From assembly GCA_009829735.1 (NCBI GenBank), contig CM020618.1, positions 41,221,030-41,285,029 on the forward strand: a stretch of DNA of 64,000 bases, read 5' to 3'. The first letter of the stretch is position 1; every line of letters begins with the position of its first letter. Below are positions 1 to 10,224 of this stretch, piece by piece. This DNA comes from Pyropia yezoensis. Lineage: Eukaryota > Rhodophyta > Bangiophyceae > Bangiales > Bangiaceae. Both the position numbers and the translations under genes were made by a program. The notes beneath the pieces were generated by a model. It did not search any database and was not told the origin of the DNA. It saw only the letters and a program-made list of their open reading frames with translations.

Positions 1-755
1 GCCTCAAACGATTGGCCTCCCTGTACATCAAGTGGCCAAATGCTGCTGAGCGCGAGGCCATGGCGAGGTATGCGGGTGGTGAGTTTGGATTCTCTGGGTG
101 CATCGGTGCGACTGACGGTACCACATTTCCGCTGGCGTACCAACCTGCTTTGTATCCGTGGGCCTACTACGACAGGAAGGGCCGCCACAGCATGAATGCA
201 GTGGTGACTTGAGATTGGAACTACAGGATCCTCAGTGTGACACAGGGCTGCACGGGTGCCGCTCCGGACGCGTTCGTGCAGACATTGGCTGATTGGCACA
301 GATTTTCAGGAATTTCCTTCTCTCTGGGCGAGTATTTGCTGGGGGACAAGGGCATGAAGTATACGTCACGAGTGAATGGCCCGTTCTCTCGGCCGGAGTG
401 CACGACGGCTGAGCATGCAAACTTCAACTATCAGCTGGCAAAGCTGCGGGTACGTTCGGAGCATACCATTGGCATATTGAAGGGGCGATGGAGGAGTCTG
501 AGAGAGCTGCGAATCAGCATTGGTAGTGACAAGACCTTCACGCACGCTACGGACTGGGTCTTGGCATGCTGTGTACTGCACAACGTGTGCCAAGGACAGG
601 GGGATGGGTCTCCGGAGCAGATGGAGAGAGAGGGGTCCATTGTTTGCCTCTTACGTCCTGACAGCGATGCTTTAGCGGCGCGGCAGAGCGTGGCGAACCA
701 CGTTTGTGACTTTATGAGAGGAACGAACGTCTTCCGACATGGCCGCAATAATTAG
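1..755 (+). pseudogene. PIF/Harbinger transposase, 3' part, one in-frame stop
   Basis: This is the nuclease (DDE_Tnp_4) part of a PIF/Harbinger transposase, which cuts and inserts its element. The frame is already open at base 3, so the 5' end lies outside the window. Catalytic residues visible: first Asp in GATDGTTFPL (about 96-125), second Asp in LLGDKGM (about 339-359, where many family members have GDxAY), and Glu in RSEHTIGILKGRW, the usual third position. A TGA at 210-212 interrupts an otherwise continuous frame: AVVT before it and DWNYRILS after it are both typical Harbinger sequence, so this is a nonsense mutation, not an intron. The C-terminal CCVLHNVC is also typical. AATAAA at 798-803, about 45 bases past the stop, is a plausible polyadenylation signal. 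Family assignment is firm; activity is unlikely. Confidence 0.85.
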
Positions 756-797
756 AGAACGCGTGGGCTCCGGTGCGCGCGATAGACACAAAAAGAC

Positions 798-803
798 AAT
801 AAA
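798..803 (+). promoter_or_regulatory. putative polyadenylation signal AATAAA
   Basis: A canonical AATAAA lies 43 bases after the TGA-terminated Harbinger transposase frame. Position and strand suit 3' end formation of that transcript; this is inference from the motif alone. Confidence 0.35.
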
Positions 804-887
804 AACGCGGGGTCTGCCGCTGCTTGCTTGCTCAGGCTCGCAATGTGTGCGCAAAAACGTTTTGGCCTACAAAAACGGAAACACATC

Positions 888-1907
888 CTACTGCGTCAAA
901 GTCCCAGTGCTCCCGCTGCCACCGATGTGGCTCCTGGGGCGCCCTTTGGGTCTGCCCCCAGCCACGCTCTCCTCCGTGCCCTCCCACGATCCACTGTCAA
1001 CGAGCTCTCCAGTACTATCCCGTGCCTCAGCCCGAGCCCCGCAAGCAGCCCTACCGACCGCTCTAGCACCGGGTTCGTACCGCCCCGTACCTCCCAAAGC
1101 TCGCGCATCGCTACATGCTGCGTCCTCCGCCGCGCGCGCCCCACGGTCCGCCGCGGATGACTCACCGCCGCCAATCAATTTTTCCAGCAAGCGTAGGATG
1201 GCAGGGTTGTCGGGCATCTTCTCCAGCAGGCGGGACAATTCACCGATACGCTTCATTTTCTGCTTTTCGTCAAATCGTCGGGAAGAATCGGCCATCGCCT
1301 TCAACATGTTGGTCAAGAAAGATCCAGCTCCCGGCATGATAGCCTCCAGGGCGTTGTCAGCAACGGCCGCACGGACTGAGCGCCCGCTGGCGCCAGTGCC
1401 CGCTACAGGACCGATGGCAGCCTGGGAAGCACCGGCAGCAGCGAAGAATTGATCCGCAGATCGAGCACCCTCCGCCCGTCCAGACAAGGCGCCCGCCTCC
1501 GCGCCAGCGTCGGATGCCTGATCGGGGCCGCCTTCCACGCTTGAGACAGCGTCGCGACCCCGACCGTCAGATTCAGCCGCGCCTCCCCCCCCGCCGGCGA
1601 CGAGCTCCACGGATTCCGGTGGCGCGTCGTCAGGAGGAGCGCCACAGAAGGGTGGTGCCTCACCGCGCTGCACGCCCCCCACCAACGGCAGCGTCGCCGT
1701 GACGTACTCCATGATAGAGTCAACGTCCTCCGTGGAGGCGCGCCATGGACCGGCCTGCTTCGTCAGGAAGCCCTCTACGGCGGTCTTGACGTCGTCGGCC
1801 GACATTCCAGTACTCTGGGCGCGGATGGCTGCGCATTTCTTGGACACCTTCACTGCATTTTCGATGAGGCGGGCGCAGGCGCGAGCGTCGATCGCCCTTT
1901 CGTTCAT
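888..1907 (-). CDS. hypothetical protein, possible Harbinger partner ORF (C-terminal part)
   Basis: An open frame of 339 codons, read toward the Harbinger transposase. The N-terminal 75 residues look like a folded, mostly helical segment. The middle is Ala/Gly/Glu-rich, and a charged amphipathic stretch near the middle (FDEKQKMKRIGELSRLLEKM) could be a coiled coil. It starts with ATG immediately after the TAA that ends the upstream frame (TAA-ATG, same frame), so the two may be one gene broken by a nonsense change. PIF/Harbinger elements usually carry a second, Myb/trihelix-like ORF, and convergent placement fits, but I see no clear Myb motif. No firm function. Confidence 0.45.
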   Translation of the reverse strand: MNERAIDARACARLIENAVKVSKKCAAIRAQSTGMSADDVKTAVEGFLTKQAGPWRASTEDVDSIMEYVTATLPLVGGVQRGEAPPFCGAPPDDAPPESVELVAGGGGGAAESDGRGRDAVSSVEGGPDQASDAGAEAGALSGRAEGARSADQFFAAAGASQAAIGPVAGTGASGRSVRAAVADNALEAIMPGAGSFLTNMLKAMADSSRRFDEKQKMKRIGELSRLLEKMPDNPAILRLLEKLIGGGESSAADRGARAAEDAACSDARALGGTGRYEPGARAVGRAACGARAEARDSTGELVDSGSWEGTEESVAGGRPKGRPRSHIGGSGSTGTLTQ

Positions 1908-3002
1908 TTACGCGTCCTCGCTTACCAGGTGGGTCGACACCTTGGCCACGTGCAGCTGCTTGGCCTTGCCACGGGTAACGTGCCGCGTGGCGCGCCGATG
2001 AACTTGGTCGTGCCAACGCTTCAAAGCTTGGACATGTACAATAGAAAAGTAGACACTGTCGCGATCTTTTGCAGCTACAGGCGGGGCTTGGCCATGTCCA
2101 CGGGTCGGCGCATCACCGACACCATCGTCTCGCTCATCACCGACAGCACCGTCACACGCATCACCGACAGTACCGCTACACGCGTCACCTACATCTCCGT
2201 CACCTACATCGCCGTCCCTGTCCGAAAGATCTGTGGTGCACCGAGCGCCAGCGTCTGCAGCAAACCCTTGCTGCCCGTCATCGTCCTCCGTCTCAGTATC
2301 ATCATCCGTCTCGCCACTCCGAGCGCTGCCATGGACATCGCCACCGGAGGATGCAGGAGCAGTAGACGGCCCGCCACCCGTGCCACTCTGGGACCAACGC
2401 GTACCGCGGGGGGCGGGGAGCCCAGTCGTAGACACGACGCGCGTAGCAATAGGAGACCTGCACCCGGAGGGAGGAGGGGGGGGCCGTGCACCAGAAAGGA
2501 GGCGCACAGCAGGTGGGGGGGTGTGCCCAGAGCCAACGGGAGTAGGACCGGTCGGCGGAAGGGGGTGGCGAGGCCGAGGGGGGTGGCGAGGCGGAGCGTG
2601 GTTGCGAGGCGGATGATAAATCGCGCGCGCGGGCGCACCGCCAGGAGCAGGGGGGATGCGGCCGCCTCCGTCGATGAATGAACCCTCCCCGCCACTCGGG
2701 ACTGGCCGCATGCCGTCGACAGCAGGAGAACAACGTCGCTCTACAGGACGGAAAATGGCGGGGGGTCGGCACGGGACTGCCGCTGCCTTGCTGGGAACGC
2801 CAGCGGGTAGGGCGTTCAGCCCCCTTGAGTCCATACCCCCATCGGGAAGAAAGCCCTGGGTGAGCGGAGGCGCACTAACGAAGCGACTGGCCTCGTCAGC
2901 GGCAGGGAGAGGGGACGGATGGGCCGGGCTAGCCGAGTCTCGCGCTTCATCCAGGAAGGGTGGTGCCAAGCGCCGCGTCTTGCGTGAGCGCCCAGAAGGC
3001 AT
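1908..3002 (-). CDS. hypothetical protein, low-complexity, same frame as downstream ORF
   Basis: A 364-codon frame starting at ATG 3002. Most of it is Pro/Arg/Ser-rich. Near the C-terminus (DNA about 2100-2230) it holds an acidic run of short repeats of the type VGDAC(S/D)G(T/A), followed by a basic segment with alternating His/Arg/Lys. It ends in TAA directly abutting the ATG of the next frame (1907). I do not recognise the protein. The acidic-basic tail and the in-phase junction suggest a single longer protein that acquired a stop. Confidence 0.35.
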   Translation of the reverse strand: MPSGRSRKTRRLAPPFLDEARDSASPAHPSPLPAADEASRFVSAPPLTQGFLPDGGMDSRGLNALPAGVPSKAAAVPCRPPAIFRPVERRCSPAVDGMRPVPSGGEGSFIDGGGRIPPAPGGAPARAIYHPPRNHAPPRHPPRPRHPLPPTGPTPVGSGHTPPPAVRLLSGARPPPPPSGCRSPIATRVVSTTGLPAPRGTRWSQSGTGGGPSTAPASSGGDVHGSARSGETDDDTETEDDDGQQGFAADAGARCTTDLSDRDGDVGDGDVGDACSGTVGDACDGAVGDERDDGVGDAPTRGHGQAPPVAAKDRDSVYFSIVHVQALKRWHDQVHRRATRHVTRGKAKQLHVAKVSTHLVSEDA

Positions 3003-3714
3003 GACGGTAACGAGTGTGGGGAGGATAGGTCGCGCAGGCGCGACTGCGGGGGACGGCCGTACCCTGCCGAGCTAGGTGGGAGGAGGAGGCGCGAGGAAAA
3101 GAGAATGAAGGAGATGGACTCGAGTGCTTTGGCCCCTCAGATCCACCCGCGCGCGTTCCCCGCTCCTATCAAGCGGCACTTAGCAGCGACCACCACGCTG
3201 CCCGACGGATCCCTGCGGGTGGGGCGCCCGACCAGCTGCCCTGCAGGGGCAAATAGCGCGGCGGTTTGGGGCACTACATACGTTGGCTCCAGAGGTGGTG
3301 GGGCGGATTGGACATGTGGGGAGGACGCTGGTGTCGCTGCAACATTGTGGGTATTCACAGCGCGGGCGGGCGAGCCTGGGCAGGCGGGGCGGTCGCAGCG
3401 GGGGTGCGCGCGGTTGGCTCGCGCGGGGGTGGGGCGGGTTCGGAGGAGGCAGGTTTTAGGGGGCGGGGAAGGCACGACGGGGTCGGGCGACGCGGCGAAT
3501 TTGGGGATGTTGACGGAGTCGGGGGTGGCGCAATGCATGCGGGGAGGACGCGGGGCTTACTGTGCGACGAGACCCACCCATGCTCTGCCACTCGCAGGCA
3601 TCATGAAAAGGGGAGGCCGGGAAGGAAGGCACGCCGGCTGGCGAGACAGGGAGCCGTGTGGTGGTCAAACAGCTGCGTCGTCCAATCGCGAACGCCCCTC
3701 TCCAGACGGCAACC
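3003..3714. other. GC-rich interval, nothing recognised
   Basis: Between the hypothetical ORF and the C-rich minisatellite. Open frames here have skewed, mutually shadowing composition. I see no domain, RNA gene or repeat end. Confidence 0.4.
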
Positions 3715-3955
3715 CCCCCGCCTCGGCCAACCGCACCCCCCCCCCCCCCCCAGCAACCGCACCCCCCCCTCAGCCGACCGCACCCCCCCCCCCCCCCGGC
3801 AACGGCACCCCCCCCTCGGCCGACCGCACCCCCCCCCCCCCCCGGCAACCTCACCCCCCCCTCAGCCGACCGCACCCCCCCCCCCCCCCGGCAACCTCAC
3901 CCCCCCCTCGTCCAACCGCACCCCCCCCTCGTCCAACCGCACCCCCCGTGCCGGT
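3715..3955. repeat. C-rich minisatellite, unit about 45-50 bp
   Basis: About four degenerate copies of a unit alternating C-runs of 7 to 16 bases with the spacers GGCAAC, TCAGCCGACCGCA or TCGTCCAACCGCA. Every reading frame becomes Pro-rich, which explains the long apparent ORFs across it. The opposite strand is G-rich and could form quadruplex structures. Confidence 0.8.
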
Positions 3956-4679
3956 GGCTGAGCGGGGTTCGTGGACCCCGGCAATTCCGCTTGGGTCCGG
4001 CGTCAGTTTTCGACCGAACCTCACTCATACGTGAAATGTGCCACGTATGCCATACGTTCAGCAATTTACTTTTCGTGCGGACCTGTGGAGGAACCGGTGC
4101 GGTTTTTCCATTGTGAGTCAACCTACCCCCCGCAGGGGCCTCCGTCCCGTCTTGCGCCACACCGGTCCCAGCCACACCGCCCCGCCCTGGCCGGTTGTCG
4201 ACGTACAGGAAGGAGCCCGCGGGAAAGGACCTGCTGGACGGGGCGACAACCCCCCCGGGGTCTCCCCCGCTAGCAGCGCCTCCATTAGCAGGCGTCGCCC
4301 CACTGGCAGGGGGGGTGTCCTCCCATTTCCCATCCGGGTACTGGGGGTAGGGCGCTACGCGCCCCTGCTGCGGATCATAGCCCACCATGGCAATCTCTGC
4401 TGCCGTAGGGGGGTCGCGAAAGGCGCTGCACCGATTGAATGCCCACTCGCGGCCGATATACCCCCCCCACCCCCCGGATGCCGAGAAGCCCTCCTCAGCC
4501 GCCTCGCCGCTACTGTCTGCCCCGCCGTTGTTGCCCCCGTCCAGCCTCTCACACGGCGTAGGGGGGGCGCAAACGCCACCGCGTCGCCGTACGTGCCGCC
4601 CCAGTAGCAGACAAAGTCGGTCTCCCAGCCCGTCTCGGCGCCGGGCAGCGGGCCGAGGCCCACCGACGTTGCCAACAGG

Positions 4680-5027
4680 TAGGGTTGTGCAACACGCCCC
4701 TTTTTGCCAGGCGTGTCGGCGTGACACGCTTCAACACGGTACAACACGTCTTTTCGCGCCGACCACGCCCAAATCGCCCGAAGGGACCCCCTCACTTTTG
4801 CCAAGTTAACTCCATTTAATGTCACATTTGCTGATTGAGCGAATTAAATAGAGCCTCAGGCGCCACAGAGTGACAACTCTCGCCAAATTTGGCGCCTTCC
4901 ATCTCCAATACGCCCCGAACACGCTCTTCATATTGGCGGGCGTGTCGGCGTGACACGCCCAAAACACGACTTTAAACACGCCTGGGGCGTGTTCGTGTAC
5001 ACGCCCCAGGCGTGTTGTGCAACCCTA
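4680..5027. mobile_element. hAT-type MITE, 348 bp, 8-bp TSD
   Basis: Terminal inverted repeats of 19 bp begin TAGGGTTG and differ at only two to three bases. The flanks carry an identical 8-bp duplication CCAACAGG at 4672-4679 and 5028-5035. An 8-bp TSD with (C/T)AGGG-type ends is characteristic of hAT elements. There is no transposase, so it is non-autonomous. Internal hairpins: 7-bp arms at 4711-4729, 9-bp arms at 4938-4960 (both with loop GGCGT), and a perfect 16-bp-arm palindrome with an 8-base loop at 4976-5015. It sits inside an F-box-like coding region. Confidence 0.88.
4976..5015. repeat. perfect 16-bp inverted repeat, subterminal hairpin of the MITE
   Basis: Arms 4976-4991 and 5000-5015 are exact reverse complements around the 8-base loop TTCGTGTA. 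Such palindromes are common near hAT MITE ends and may bind transposase or extrude as a cruciform. Confidence 0.9.
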
Positions 5028-5205
5028 CCAACAGGGACCGCCACAGGGGAGCGGTGCGCGCCATGGAGGCGGCTAGGGCGGTGCAGGTAAGAGAGGCCGC
5101 TCGAAGGGACCGGGGGTCCCCAACGGCAAGAAAATTGATGTCAGTTACCTGTGGGGGGAGGTCCAGGAGGCCCAACGCGTGGAGCGGGGGCGGCGCAGCC
5201 GCCAT

Positions 5206-7611
5206 GGCGCTCCAAGCCGAAAAGCTGAGGGCCAAGGCAAGAACAGGCGGGCGACGGATAGGGTGGATGGCAGAAGAACGGGGGGGGGGGAAAGGCAAGG
5301 GGGGGGAAGGGAAGAGGAAGGCGGGCAATGACGAGAAAGAAACAGGAGAAAGATGAACGGGAAGCATTCAGAGGCTCTCGACCGCGCTTGAACCTTCGCA
5401 CTATAGTGCTCCTGTGCATGAATGGGCAGGGTAACAGCTTGTGACGGCTGCAGCCGTCCCTTGCGGGGACTAAGCGGATTGGAGCGGAGAGAACGCTGAG
5501 CGAACGCACCGCGGTGCGAACACAGGCCCGTCTTGCCGCTCAAGCTATCCATGTAACTTAGGTACAAACATACGTATTGGTGCAGCCGAGAGTTAAAGCA
5601 AACCATAGTCCAGCCAACGGCACGCCTCGCCGAGGTTGTCGGCTTCTGACAAAGTCGTGGGAGCCAAGCCACCGACGGCCAGCAAATCGCTGACACCATC
5701 GACGGCCAGCCAATCGCTGACACCATCGACAATGCGAAGGCGGGCGCAAGCATGAAGTAACTGTAAGTGCCCACCCCCCTCGCTCAGTTGCTTGCCCGAC
5801 CAATGGCGTGGCGTCGTTGCAACACAGGGCACAGCGTCGAGACTGGGTGATATTCGGGACAATCGAGCGACCATAGTCGACGTGTGAGAGTGATCCACAG
5901 ACACCTGTCCGCAGCTCTTTCGACATCCGCTTGCTCGTCAGATACCGCCGCGCGTCCGCGAGAATGAGCCAACTCGTTCTCCCACGACCATCGACACCTG
6001 CAGCCGCTATGTTTTCGCTTACGGAGCACGAGAATGAGGTGAACCACCTCACTGCCGCTCCCCGGTCGGGGTTCGGTGCACGGGCTCCTGGCGGGTCCGA
6101 TTCGGTGCAGCCATGGGTCCGCCAGCACCCTTATTGGGGGCCTCAGCACCTCTTGCCGAGTGTCCACTTTGGACAGGACGCCCCCGTCGCGCCGCCGCCG
6201 CCGCCGCGCCGCCCCCCCACCGCCGCCTCGCTTTCCACCCCCGCCCACCCCCGCTGCCCCGCCCGCCCCAGCCCCGCCGCCCGCATCCGCCGTGGCGGCC
6301 GTCATTGCTGGTGCGCCTCGTCGCAGCGGCTGCCGTGACGGCGGCCGTGCACTGCCGCTGTCGTCACGCTCCGTCCGCGCAGGCATTTACGCTCCCGCGG
6401 TGGCGGCAGCACGGCCGTCGCGGGGGTCGCCGCGGCTGGACCCTACCAGGGCGGCCGTCGCTGACGTGGCAGCTGGTGTATGATCGCGCCACAGAAAACG
6501 AACCGTGCCACAAAGCGGTGGTCACCCGCCACTGCCGTAGCTGCCGGTCGCCTCTGCGGGGCGCGCCGGCCTCCTACCGTGGCGGCCTACCGCGCCGCCC
6601 TGGCCGCCGCTTCCGCGTTCAGCATGGCAGCTCGCCGCCAACTTTCCCACCCGCCCCACCGGCTGCCGCGGTGAGCAGCCGCTCTAGCAGCCGGCGCCAT
6701 CGCCGCGCAGGTGGGCCGCCACCGCTGCCGGGCGGCGCCCGGCCCCGCGGCGGCTGGCTGCCGTCTGCGCTCCTGCCGGCCGCTTTCGCGGCAGCGAACG
6801 GCTGCCCCGATTGCCGTACTCACAGCCTAGCCTGGCGCTTTGGCGCCGTGACGGCCGACGTCGCCCGCCACCTCGGCGGCTGACCGGCGCGGCCTGGCAC
6901 CGCGAGCCCCCGCGACGGCGCACCGGCGCTGAACGCCACCGTGGCGGATCACTGTCCGCGGCTGCGGCGGCTCGCCTCTGCCCGCCACTGCCCTCGCTCG
7001 CAGGGCTTCGGCCACGTCAGTGACCAGCGGCGCTCGCTACCACGCTTCGCCGTTATCGCTCGACGCCTCCGCAGCTCCCCGCCGTTCTGGCTGCTTCGCT
7101 CGCCCGGAAACGTGGCTGCTTGCTGCTTGGAAGGTGGTCTCCAACGGCGGCCGGCGCGACAGCAATTGCTGCTGCTGCCGCGGCTGCCGCGCACGGTCCG
7201 TGGCATCTTCTTGCAACATCACTTGAGGGCGCTTTGCGTGCTTGGTGTTAGGGACGTTTGGCCATTGTTTCTCTCGCCTAACCTGTGCTGTGCGTCTCCT
7301 TTATAGTTTGTTCGAATGGCCCGACCACTGTTCTATCGGGACGGTGCCCATACTGTGGATCAAGAGCATCATATAGCAACAAACGACTGTGGTTTACTTC
7401 ATGAGGACAAACACTATGGACCGCCGCTTGCCACGGCCTCCGGCGTCCCTCTCTTCTGCTCAGCATCGGAGCTTCGTGAGCTCTCATCGAGAGAGGAGTT
7501 CACGTCCTCGTTCGAGTCGAGAGCCATGTCTACGACGCCCATCAGCTACTCGGCGGCCGCTGCGGCCTCACCATCTGTAACCTGGATTCCAGCTCTCGCT
7601 TCACCGGCAAG
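5206..7611. other. intergenic GC-rich DNA, no recognisable gene
   Basis: Contains a pyrimidine/purine-skewed patch near 5280-5330, a two-copy 27-bp repeat at 5674-5727, and from 6180 to 7200 extremely GC-rich sequence in which all six frames stay open by composition. I found no domain, transposon end or RNA gene. Short frames at 5558-6052 (minus) have more normal composition but match nothing I know. Confidence 0.4.
5674..5727. repeat. 27-bp tandem duplication
   Basis: Two adjacent copies, 5674-5700 and 5701-5727, differ at a single base (AGCAAATC against AGCCAATC). Confidence 0.9.
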
Positions 7612-9357
7612 GTGACGCACGTCATCCACAGCAGAGCGCCCGACGACAGCGCTGGGGGTCCGCTCCTCGATTCCCAGCCCAGTCACGGCGAGGTAACCCA
7701 AGAGAAGCTCAACGACCGCCAAGTCAAGTGGCTAGAGCTGTTGGAGCATTTCGATTTCAAGATCATCCTCATCAAGGGCACATCCAACCCCGTAGCTGAT
7801 GCTCTTTCGAGGCAACCACAAGACGCCCCCAACAAGCACGCTCCCAACCAAGATCTCCCTAGTCACGTGCTAACGAAGACCACCGAACACCTACCCACGA
7901 AAACTGAGATCAACAACCTCATGACTATATGCCAAAGTGATCAAGACCTTGCCACCCTAGACGAAACGTACAACGCGGACCCGGAGTTTGCCGACCTAGT
8001 CAAAGACCCGGTATCTCCCTACCGGCTTCAAATGAGGTTGCTGAAACGAGGTGACCGTACGTGCATCTCCGTTGGTACTCTACGCCAAAGACTACTCCAT
8101 GACTATCACGACATCCCAAGCTAAGGGCGCATGCGAGTCAAGAAAGCCACCAACGCTATTGCTTCCGAATACTACTGGAAGACGACGCGGAAGGACATCC
8201 AAAGATACGTACAATCATGTGATTTGTGCCAGCGGAACAAGGCTGGCACCCATTCACCTCTGGGTGACCTCGAACCACTAGATCTACCGAACCAACGATG
8301 GGCAAGTGTCTCCATGGACTTTATCACGCCTCTTCCACTGACCCAAAGGGGCCACAATGGCATTTACGTCATTGTAGACAGACTGTCGAAGATGATTCGA
8401 CTAGCACCAATGAAGCCTGACTGTACTGCACCAGTCGTAGCGCAACTCTACCATGATCACGTCTACCGTCACGGTCTACTATCCGACGTCGTCTGCGACA
8501 GGGACCGTATCTTCTATTCCAACTTCTTACAGTCGCTCCCCGGTATTCTCAAGGTCAACATTAAGGCATCTTCGGCCTATCATCCCCAGACGGACGGACA
8601 AACCGAGATCATCAACAAGAAGACTGAAGAAATTCTGCGAAGCTTCATGAACCATCACCAGGGTGACTGGGACCTCTTCCTTGTTGCTGCAGAAGTAGCT
8701 TACAACCGGTCACCCAATGCGGTCACGACGTACTCCCCATTCTTCCTGAACTACGGCTTTGAACCAAGGACAGTACCTGTCGACATCGTCGAGAGCAAGG
8801 AATCGAAACTACCAGCAGTCTCAGATTGGCTAAGCAGTCTGGAAAAAGCTCAGGAGACTGCCATTACCGCTATCAAGAAGGCCAATGAGACGCGCTCGGC
8901 GTACGCTAACCGTCGACGCCGACCATGTACGATCGCTGACGACGACCTCGTGCTCCTGAGCACCAAGAATCTGATGCCGGACGCCTTCCAAGGCACTCGC
9001 AAGTTGATGCCCAAGTTTTCGGGACTATATTGAGTCACTAAAAGCGTCAACGATGTTACGTTCCGCCTGGATCTTCCTCAAGCAGTCCTTGATCGAAACG
9101 TGCACATCGCCTTTCACGCCAGTCTACTGAAGCCGTACAGCGCTGATCCGCATGGTCGACTTCCTCCCGCTCCACCTCCGGTAGCATTTCCGGACGGTTC
9201 GGTTGAGTACGAAGAGGACTCAATTACACGGTCACGAAAACGCAATGGACGACTGCAGTACCTGGTCAAGTGAAAAGGCGGCGATGTCAGTGAGAACACC
9301 TGGCTAACCAAGCAAGACCTCGCCAGCGCACCTGAGGTTCTCGACGCTTTCCTTTGA
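7612..9357 (+). pseudogene. Ty3/gypsy chromovirus pol fragment: RNase H end, integrase, chromodomain
   Basis: One frame holds the end of RNase H (LLEHFDFKI, NPVADALSR), the integrase and a C-terminal chromodomain. It is broken only by stops at 8122-8124, 9031-9033 and 9271-9273. Integrase: the zinc-binding part keeps CDLC, but the upstream GHxG is now GRMR next to the first stop. The catalytic core has Asp in SMDFITPLP, Asp in CDRDRIF and Glu in QTDGQTE. The chromodomain reads QYLVK-stop-KGG...ENTWLT, where the stop replaces the expected Trp codon (TGG to TGA). Gag, protease and most of the reverse transcriptase are missing upstream. This is a different, plus-strand lineage from the gypsy copies at 10225 and 47318. 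Confidence 0.85.
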
Positions 9358-9367
9358 CGCACGTCCT

Positions 9368-9379
9368 AAGGGGGGGAGG
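9368..9379 (+). other. polypurine tract of the chromovirus fragment
   Basis: AAGGGGGGGAGG lies 10 bases after the chromodomain stop and is followed by TTTAAGGATT, the expected place for the 3' LTR to start. Retrotransposons use such a tract to prime plus-strand DNA. The LTR itself cannot be delimited because no second copy is present. Confidence 0.5.
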
Positions 9380-10224
9380 TTTAAGGATTTCCCCCCTAAT
9401 CCCATGCCTAGTACCTAAGGGATAATAGCTGGGACCTCTCCTTACAGATCCTGCCGAATCAACTCCTGGCAACATGGATCAACTCCTTGTATTGTGGGGC
9501 ATGACGCGGTGTACCTTCCAGACTCCATATGAGCCCGCCGCTGTCTCACGGTGTCTGCCGGCCGCAAGACAGCAGCCATCGACAGCCAATCATGGCCTGT
9601 CGAAAGGCGCCACCGTCAGCACCCATGACGAGCCACACCTGCCACAGCTGGCGAATCCGTCAGAATGTCCTCGCTGCAGCATTGCAGCGATATGACCGGC
9701 TAGCCGGCTGGCAGATTCGGCCGGCTCGATCGAACCGTGCTTACACGCCTCTCGGACCTTCGAACCGTCTGGCGTCTGGGCCAGCTGGGACGGCGCACAA
9801 CGCGCTGCACGCCGGACCCCTTCGTTTGGGGCATACTGGGGCAGCACTCCTTCTGTGCGCACGGCCGCCCATGCTTTGTTTTGAGAGCCATGCTCTGTTG
9901 TTCGGCCGTCCTGTGCCTACCGGCAGCGCGACGGGGAAGCGGATGCTTTGGGGCACCTCGGGTGCCCCTACGCGAGTATACAGTGCGTGGGTATCGGCGT
10001 CACCGGGGGAGACCGGACGGGCAATGACAGACACAGACCAATGACGACCTGAGCCCTTTGAACCCCCTCGATGACCACCGACGTCGCGCCGTCCTCCTTC
10101 CCAGACCCACCACCATCACCACCTCCACCCTCTTCCCCGCATCCTGTCGCCCTATTGACTGGCACGGGTCGCTGACACCATCACGAGTACGTTGAGGGCT
10201 GCCCAAGTGTGGTTGGTTCCTCAC
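9380..10224. other. probable 3' LTR remnant and unassigned DNA
   Basis: Starts directly after the polypurine tract, so its first part is likely LTR. No mate or clear terminal dinucleotides are visible. Overlapping short frames have no domain. It ends where homology to the gypsy copy at 50825 begins. Confidence 0.3.

Larger units (their letters stand above)
3897..5205 (-). pseudogene. F-box-like protein gene interrupted by a MITE
   Basis: Reading from ATG 5205, residues 11-60 resemble an F-box: LDLPPQV, then DPRSLRAASLTCTALAA and PLWRSLL, the usual LPxEV...DPRxLxxxxxVCrxW...LWR order. F-box proteins bind Skp1 in SCF ubiquitin ligases. The frame is cut at LWRSLL by the element at 4680-5027. 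Removing the element and one copy of its 8-bp duplication rejoins LWRSLL to ATSVGLGPLPGAETGW in phase. Further on, a C7 run (4561-4567 on the plus strand) separates YGDAVAFAPP from an open frame one base off (CERLDGGNNGG..., GYDPQQGRVAPYPQYPDGKW), so a one-base indel is likely there too. The true 3' end is unclear; the frame closes at 3897 inside C-rich repeats. F-box call moderate, disruption firm. Confidence 0.5.

Noticed and set aside
3105..4116. Long Pro-rich plus-strand frames
   Set aside because: They arise from C-runs of the minisatellite; all three plus frames are open and Pro-rich there, so coding is not supported.
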